Source: CAYPAV01 sp964408805
GTDB lineage: Bacteria > Pseudomonadota > Alphaproteobacteria > UBA8366
Direction: 5' to 3'
DNA length: 64,000 nucleotides
NCBI GenBank assembly: GCA_964408805.1
Contig: CAYPAV010000012.1
Coordinates: 1 to 64,000 of the forward strand
Part shown: positions 60,603-64,000 of the stretch, in pieces
How positions within the stretch are numbered: position 1 is the first letter of the stretch
How the letters are laid out: each line of letters starts with the position of its first letter
Notes under the pieces: generated by a model
The model's input: the letters and a program-made list of their open reading frames with translations, nothing else
Told to the model about the DNA's origin: nothing
The model's database searches: none
Made by a program: the position numbers and the translations under genes

Positions 60603-61817
60603 CTACCAGTTTGCGTCGGCCCAATCCATCGCTTCGCCCAGAACCGCACGTTCGGCGTCATAGGCGTAGAGCCACTTCTGACCCGGAGTGAAGCCATCCT
60701 GATGCTTCGCGTGTTGCTCGCGAAAGCGCCGGTCGCGCCGTTTGATCGCATCGGCGCCGTCGGCCTGTACCACGCGCTCGACCGCGCGGGACATCTCCTG
60801 GACATGGTTCGCGCGGCCGATGCGAAGCGATTCATACCGCGCGAAAGCGGCCTCGTGATCCCCCTCGATCTCGAGGCATCGCGCCAATACCCAGGCGTCC
60901 TCGATACCCTGCGCGGCGCCTTGGGCATGGAAGGGCAGCATCGAATGGGCGGCGTCGCCGAGAAGGGCAATCCGGCCGGCGGTCCAGGCTTGCAAGGGAT
61001 CGCGGTCATGGATCGCCCATTTGAGCGGCGAACCCGCCGCCTCGATCAAGGTATGGATCTCGGGGTGCCAGCCCTCATAGTCGCGAAGCGCGTCCCGGGT
61101 CTCGCCCCGCGCGGTCCAGCTCTCCTCCGGCGCCCGTTCGGCCCGACAAACGCCGACCCAATTCAGCAGCCGGCCGCCCGAGACATAGTAGATGACCATA
61201 CTGGCGCCTTGGCCCATCCAGACATGGGAGGCCCGCTCAATCCCGAGCTCCCGCGCCAAATCGCCGGGCACGAGCGCGCGCCAGGCCATGTTGCCGGAAT
61301 AGCGCGGCGGATCGGGCTTGAAGATCCGGGCACGGACCATCGAATGAATACCGTCGGCGCCGAACAAGACCTCGCCGCGATAGGTCGTCCCATCGGCCGT
61401 CTCGGCGCGAACGCCGTCGCCGTCGTCATGGATTTCGGTGACTTCCGTCTCCAATTTCACGACATCGGCGCCGAGCGTCTCCAGCAAGGCGCTCTGCAGA
61501 TCGGCGCGATGAGCATGCCAATAGGGCCACCCGAAGATTTCCTCCGCCGCATCGCCGAGCGGGGTGGTGAGAATGTCCTCCCCCGTTTGCCAGTCCCGGA
61601 ATCTGTGACGGTCGGGCCGGACCGCGTTGGGGGCGAGGCGCGGGGCGACCCCGAGCCAGTGCAAGATGCGCGTCGCGTTAGGGCTGAGCTGAATACCGGC
61701 GCCCACCGCCTCGATCGCAGGGGCCTGCTCCAGGATGGTGAAATCGATCCCGGCTCGCCGCAACGCCAGTGCCGCTGAAATCCCGCCGATCCCCGCCCCG
61801 ATGATCAGAACATGCAT
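60603..61817 (-). CDS. FAD-dependent aromatic monooxygenase (salicylate/6-hydroxynicotinate hydroxylase-like)
   Basis: 404 residues. G-A-G-I-G-G-I-S at residues 8-15 binds ADP of FAD, F-G-A-D-G-I-H-S is the D-G motif, and L-L-G-D-A-A-H-S-M-L-P-F the second FAD motif. The enzymes hydroxylate aromatic acids with NAD(P)H and O2. The start at 61817 is chosen because AAGGAGTG lies 8 bases upstream. It is convergent with the molybdopterin oxidoreductase, a type that often feeds such hydroxylases, but a shared pathway is only suggested. Confidence 0.9.
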   Translation of the reverse strand: MHVLIIGAGIGGISAALALRRAGIDFTILEQAPAIEAVGAGIQLSPNATRILHWLGVAPRLAPNAVRPDRHRFRDWQTGEDILTTPLGDAAEEIFGWPYWHAHRADLQSALLETLGADVVKLETEVTEIHDDGDGVRAETADGTTYRGEVLFGADGIHSMVRARIFKPDPPRYSGNMAWRALVPGDLARELGIERASHVWMGQGASMVIYYVSGGRLLNWVGVCRAERAPEESWTARGETRDALRDYEGWHPEIHTLIEAAGSPLKWAIHDRDPLQAWTAGRIALLGDAAHSMLPFHAQGAAQGIEDAWVLARCLEIEGDHEAAFARYESLRIGRANHVQEMSRAVERVVQADGADAIKRRDRRFREQHAKHQDGFTPGQKWLYAYDAERAVLGEAMDWADANW

Positions 61818-61898
61818 GTGCGCCGCACTCCTTCGATCCAAAGATACAAATGGTGTCAGGCGCGATCTTTGGCAGCCCCGACCGGTTGGTGCGCGATG

Positions 61899-62789
61899 CT
61901 AATCCCGCTTGGTCATCAGGGGTTGGAGTGGACGGGCGACACGGAAACCGATGACGTTGTCTCGGGCCTCGGCCGGGCTCCAGCCGCGAAACGAGGCGGC
62001 AACACCGAACGGCTTATCGCCCCAGGAACCGCCCCGCACCATGCGGACATTGCAGAGCCCATCCTTGGTCCAAACGGCGGTGTCCCGGGGGGCGTCCTCG
62101 TAGCTCGGATACCAGCAATCGGCGATCCACTCCCAGACATTACCGAAGGTATCGAAGAGGCCGAAGGCGTTGGCCAGGTATTGACCGACAGGCGCCGTGT
62201 TGGCGGCACTGTCGTCGCAATCATGCGGCGGCCGCGCGTAGCCGTTCAATCGCCGGCTGGTCCGGTCATGGACATTGGCGTGTCGGCAGGCTCCGGCCGA
62301 GCCATCCCCCCAATATCGCGCCGTCGTCGTGCCCGCACGCGCGACATACTCCCACTCCGCCTCGCTCGGCAGGCGATAGGGGCGGCGAGTCCGCTTCCGA
62401 AGCCAAGCGACATAGCGCATCGCATCGGCCCAATTAACGTTGATTACCGGCCGTCGTCCCCGTCCCCAGCCCGCGTCCTCGGGGCGGTGGGTGCAGCCGC
62501 CAGCCGCGACACAGGCGTCCCATTCGGCGAAGGTCACCTCGAACCGGCCGATCGCGAAGGGACGGCGGACCCGGACTTCGCGGGCCGGCAAACCGTACTC
62601 CGCCCAGGGCATCTCCGCCGGCGTCGCGGTCCCCATGGTGAAACGGCCCTTCGGGACGATGACCATTTCGGGGCAATCGGGGCAGTCGCGGAAAATCTGG
62701 CCAGGCTTGCGCACCGCATCGACGGCGGGTTCCGCCGCCGGAGCGGAGGTCGTCAGGACCAAACCCAGGACCGGCAACCAAAAGCGCAC
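61899..62789 (-). CDS. formylglycine-generating-enzyme-like (SUMF1/EgtB-fold) secreted protein
   Basis: 296 residues from a GTG start with GGGAGG upstream. A signal peptide (about 1-19) precedes the FGE-sulfatase domain: M-V-I-V-P-K-G-R-F-T-M-G, P-V-I-N-V-N-W-A-D-A, R-L-P-S-E-A-E-W-E-Y-V-A-R-A-G and G-N-V-W-E-W. G-F-R-V-A-R ends it. No sulfatase is encoded nearby, and the paired active-site Cys of true FGE are not evident, so it is likely a non-FGE member of the fold. It may act in the periplasm. Confidence 0.85.
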   Translation of the reverse strand: MRFWLPVLGLVLTTSAPAAEPAVDAVRKPGQIFRDCPDCPEMVIVPKGRFTMGTATPAEMPWAEYGLPAREVRVRRPFAIGRFEVTFAEWDACVAAGGCTHRPEDAGWGRGRRPVINVNWADAMRYVAWLRKRTRRPYRLPSEAEWEYVARAGTTTARYWGDGSAGACRHANVHDRTSRRLNGYARPPHDCDDSAANTAPVGQYLANAFGLFDTFGNVWEWIADCWYPSYEDAPRDTAVWTKDGLCNVRMVRGGSWGDKPFGVAASFRGWSPAEARDNVIGFRVARPLQPLMTKRD

Positions 62790-62883
62790 GAAGCCACACC
62801 TCCCCCCGCCGCGCCTGTCGCACGGCCAAGTTTATGGTAACGTGCCGATCTACATCCAAGAACCCAAAAGACGGAGCCTTTCG

Positions 62884-64000
62884 ATGAGCCAAGCCTTCGA
62901 CGATGCACGCACATCCCGCGAATTCACCCGGGAGCTGGCGGATTATTCGAGCGGGTTTTCCCTTGAGCGCGTTCCCGAGGACATCCGGACCGTTGCCAAG
63001 CAGGCGCTGCTCGATTGGCTCGGCGTGACCCTCGCCGGCGGGCGGGAGCCGCTGGCGGATATCCTACTCGATCATGCGCGCGCCGAAGGGCTTGGCAACC
63101 AGGCGACCTTGCTTGGGCTGGGGGTTCGGGGGTCGGTCGGTCAGGCAGCGCTGATCAACGGGACGGCGGGACATGCGCTCGACTATGACGACGTGCACCC
63201 GGCGGTGGGCGGACACCCCTCCGTCCCCGTGGCACCGGTCGCCTTGGCCCTGGCCGAACGTCTGGATTGTTCCGGCGCCGATCTCCTGTCCGCCTTTATC
63301 GCCGGCGTGGAGGCGGAGGCCCGCCTCGGCACGCTGATCGGCGACGGGCGGGACAATGGTTGGCATCAGACCTCGACCGTGGGTGTGTTCGGCGCGGCCG
63401 CGGCGGCTTCGCGTCTGCTGGGTCTCGATGTCAAAAAGACCGCGATGGCGTTCGGGATCGCCGGGACCCAGGCGGCGGGGCTGATGGCCTCTTTCGGCAC
63501 CATGTGCAAGCCGCTCCATTCGGGGATGGCGGCGGAGAGCGGCCTTCGCGCCGCGGAATGGGCTTCGCGCGGGTTCACGGGGGCCGGAGATATCGTCGAG
63601 CACAAGCATGGCTTCGCCGCCACCCACGGTGTCGCCTTCAACGCCGAGGCGGCGCTCGACGGTCTCAACGACAAATTCTTTACCGGGAATATTCTCTTCA
63701 AACATCACGCGGCGTGCTACGGCACCCATTCGGCGATCGAGGCGGCCAGAATCATCCGCGAGAATCCCGCCTTCGATCTCGATGCGATCGAGAAGGTGGA
63801 AATCCGGGTCCATCGCCGAATCACCGCGATGTGCGACATCCCCCGGCCGGTCACCGGGCTCGAAATCAAGTTCAGCCTCAGGATGACCGTTGCGCTGGCA
63901 CTGGCCGGGGAATCGACCAGCCGCCTCGACGTCTATAGCGAGGACATGGGCGCCCGCCCCGATCTCGTGGCGCTTCGCGACAAGGTCGGCTCGATCGTCG
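62884..64000 (+). CDS. MmgE/PrpD-family protein, 3'-truncated by window end
   Basis: At least 372 residues are visible before the window ends. The N-terminal helical domain has G-T-A-G-H-A-L-D-Y-D-D-V near residue 98. K-P-L-H-S-G-M-A-A is near 205, and F-K-H-H-A-A-C-Y-G-T-H-S near 275. This is the fold of 2-methylcitrate dehydratase and cis-aconitate decarboxylase; many members in such clusters have unknown substrates. ACGGAGCC precedes the start. Confidence 0.9.
   Translation, partial: MSQAFDDARTSREFTRELADYSSGFSLERVPEDIRTVAKQALLDWLGVTLAGGREPLADILLDHARAEGLGNQATLLGLGVRGSVGQAALINGTAGHALDYDDVHPAVGGHPSVPVAPVALALAERLDCSGADLLSAFIAGVEAEARLGTLIGDGRDNGWHQTSTVGVFGAAAAASRLLGLDVKKTAMAFGIAGTQAAGLMASFGTMCKPLHSGMAAESGLRAAEWASRGFTGAGDIVEHKHGFAATHGVAFNAEAALDGLNDKFFTGNILFKHHAACYGTHSAIEAARIIRENPAFDLDAIEKVEIRVHRRITAMCDIPRPVTGLEIKFSLRMTVALALAGESTSRLDVYSEDMGARPDLVALRDKVGSIV

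Noticed and set aside
1..64000. CRISPR arrays, prophage, insertion sequences, tRNA or rRNA genes
   Set aside because: No regularly spaced repeats, transposase or phage genes, cloverleaf or rRNA segments were seen when reading both strands.

Overview
The window looks like the chromosome of an uncultured, probably marine or host-associated alphaproteobacterium (Rhodospirillales-like). Supporting signs are high GC by eye (about 60-65%), GC-rich third codon positions, alphaproteobacterial small conserved proteins, two TRAP transporters, and many CoA-linked and oxygenase-type catabolic genes. There are no rRNA or tRNA genes, insertion sequences, prophage genes or CRISPR arrays. It is a densely packed catabolic region of about 60 genes in short operons, cut at both ends (a TPP-dependent enzyme at the left, an MmgE/PrpD protein at the right).

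The clearest find is a selenoprotein at 3138-4091 (minus). Two adjacent same-frame ORFs are separated only by an in-frame TGA. Together they form a 317-residue GrdB/PrdB-family protein with Sec181 in a U-P-V-C motif. A 7-bp hairpin with a CGUGA loop lies just downstream and fits a bacterial SECIS element. The gene sits directly upstream of a CaiB/BaiF CoA-transferase gene and downstream of a dienelactone hydrolase and a DUF6295 gene, so it may belong to a CoA-linked catabolic operon.

Layout. 1-7.5 kb: TPP enzyme, alpha/beta hydrolase, CaiB, selenoprotein, DUF6295, dienelactone hydrolase, NTF2-like protein, MBL hydrolase, small basic protein, cold-shock protein. 7.7-13.2 kb (minus): Old-Yellow-Enzyme-type reductase, amidohydrolase (frameshifted at a poly-G tract), EthD protein, enoyl-CoA hydratase, TauD dioxygenase. 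13.2-16.1 kb: a relic of an M24 peptidase N-terminus, an AT-rich histidine kinase and an intact M24 peptidase. 16.2-28 kb (plus): Rieske oxygenase, VOC protein, LLM oxidoreductase, a TAXI-type TRAP system with fused permease, a DctPQM TRAP system and a DUF4153 membrane protein. 28-34 kb: ADP-forming acyl-CoA synthetase and carboxyltransferase, divergent from an IclR regulator with a palindromic operator candidate, an AT-rich island and a GSA-type aminotransferase. 34-40 kb: Gfo/Idh/MocA, MlaC-like and EamA proteins, cysteine hydrolase, a degenerate FolB-like protein divergent from folP-folK, and an orphan Hpt protein. 40-47 kb: acyl-CoA dehydrogenase, FAD-linked oxidase, two tandem PhyH dioxygenases, a frameshifted hypothetical gene and a 10-formyl-THF hydrolase-like protein. 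47-54 kb: Sua5, tartrate/D-malate dehydrogenase, MaoC, nucleoside deaminase, DUF3105, a secreted protein, TauD, PhyH and GST. 54-64 kb: thiC with a TPP riboswitch, an operon of a ferritin-like protein, BKACE and a solitary molybdopterin oxidoreductase large subunit, a FAD monooxygenase, an FGE-like protein and MmgE/PrpD.

Functionally the genes fit uptake of organic acids (TRAP), oxygenative attack (five Fe(II)/2OG dioxygenases, a Rieske enzyme, flavoenzymes), CoA activation and beta-oxidation-like steps, with C1/folate, thiamine and tRNA housekeeping genes between them. Substrates cannot be read from sequence alone. Two single-base frameshifts (amidohydrolase; hypothetical at 45.3 kb) may be real or assembly errors.
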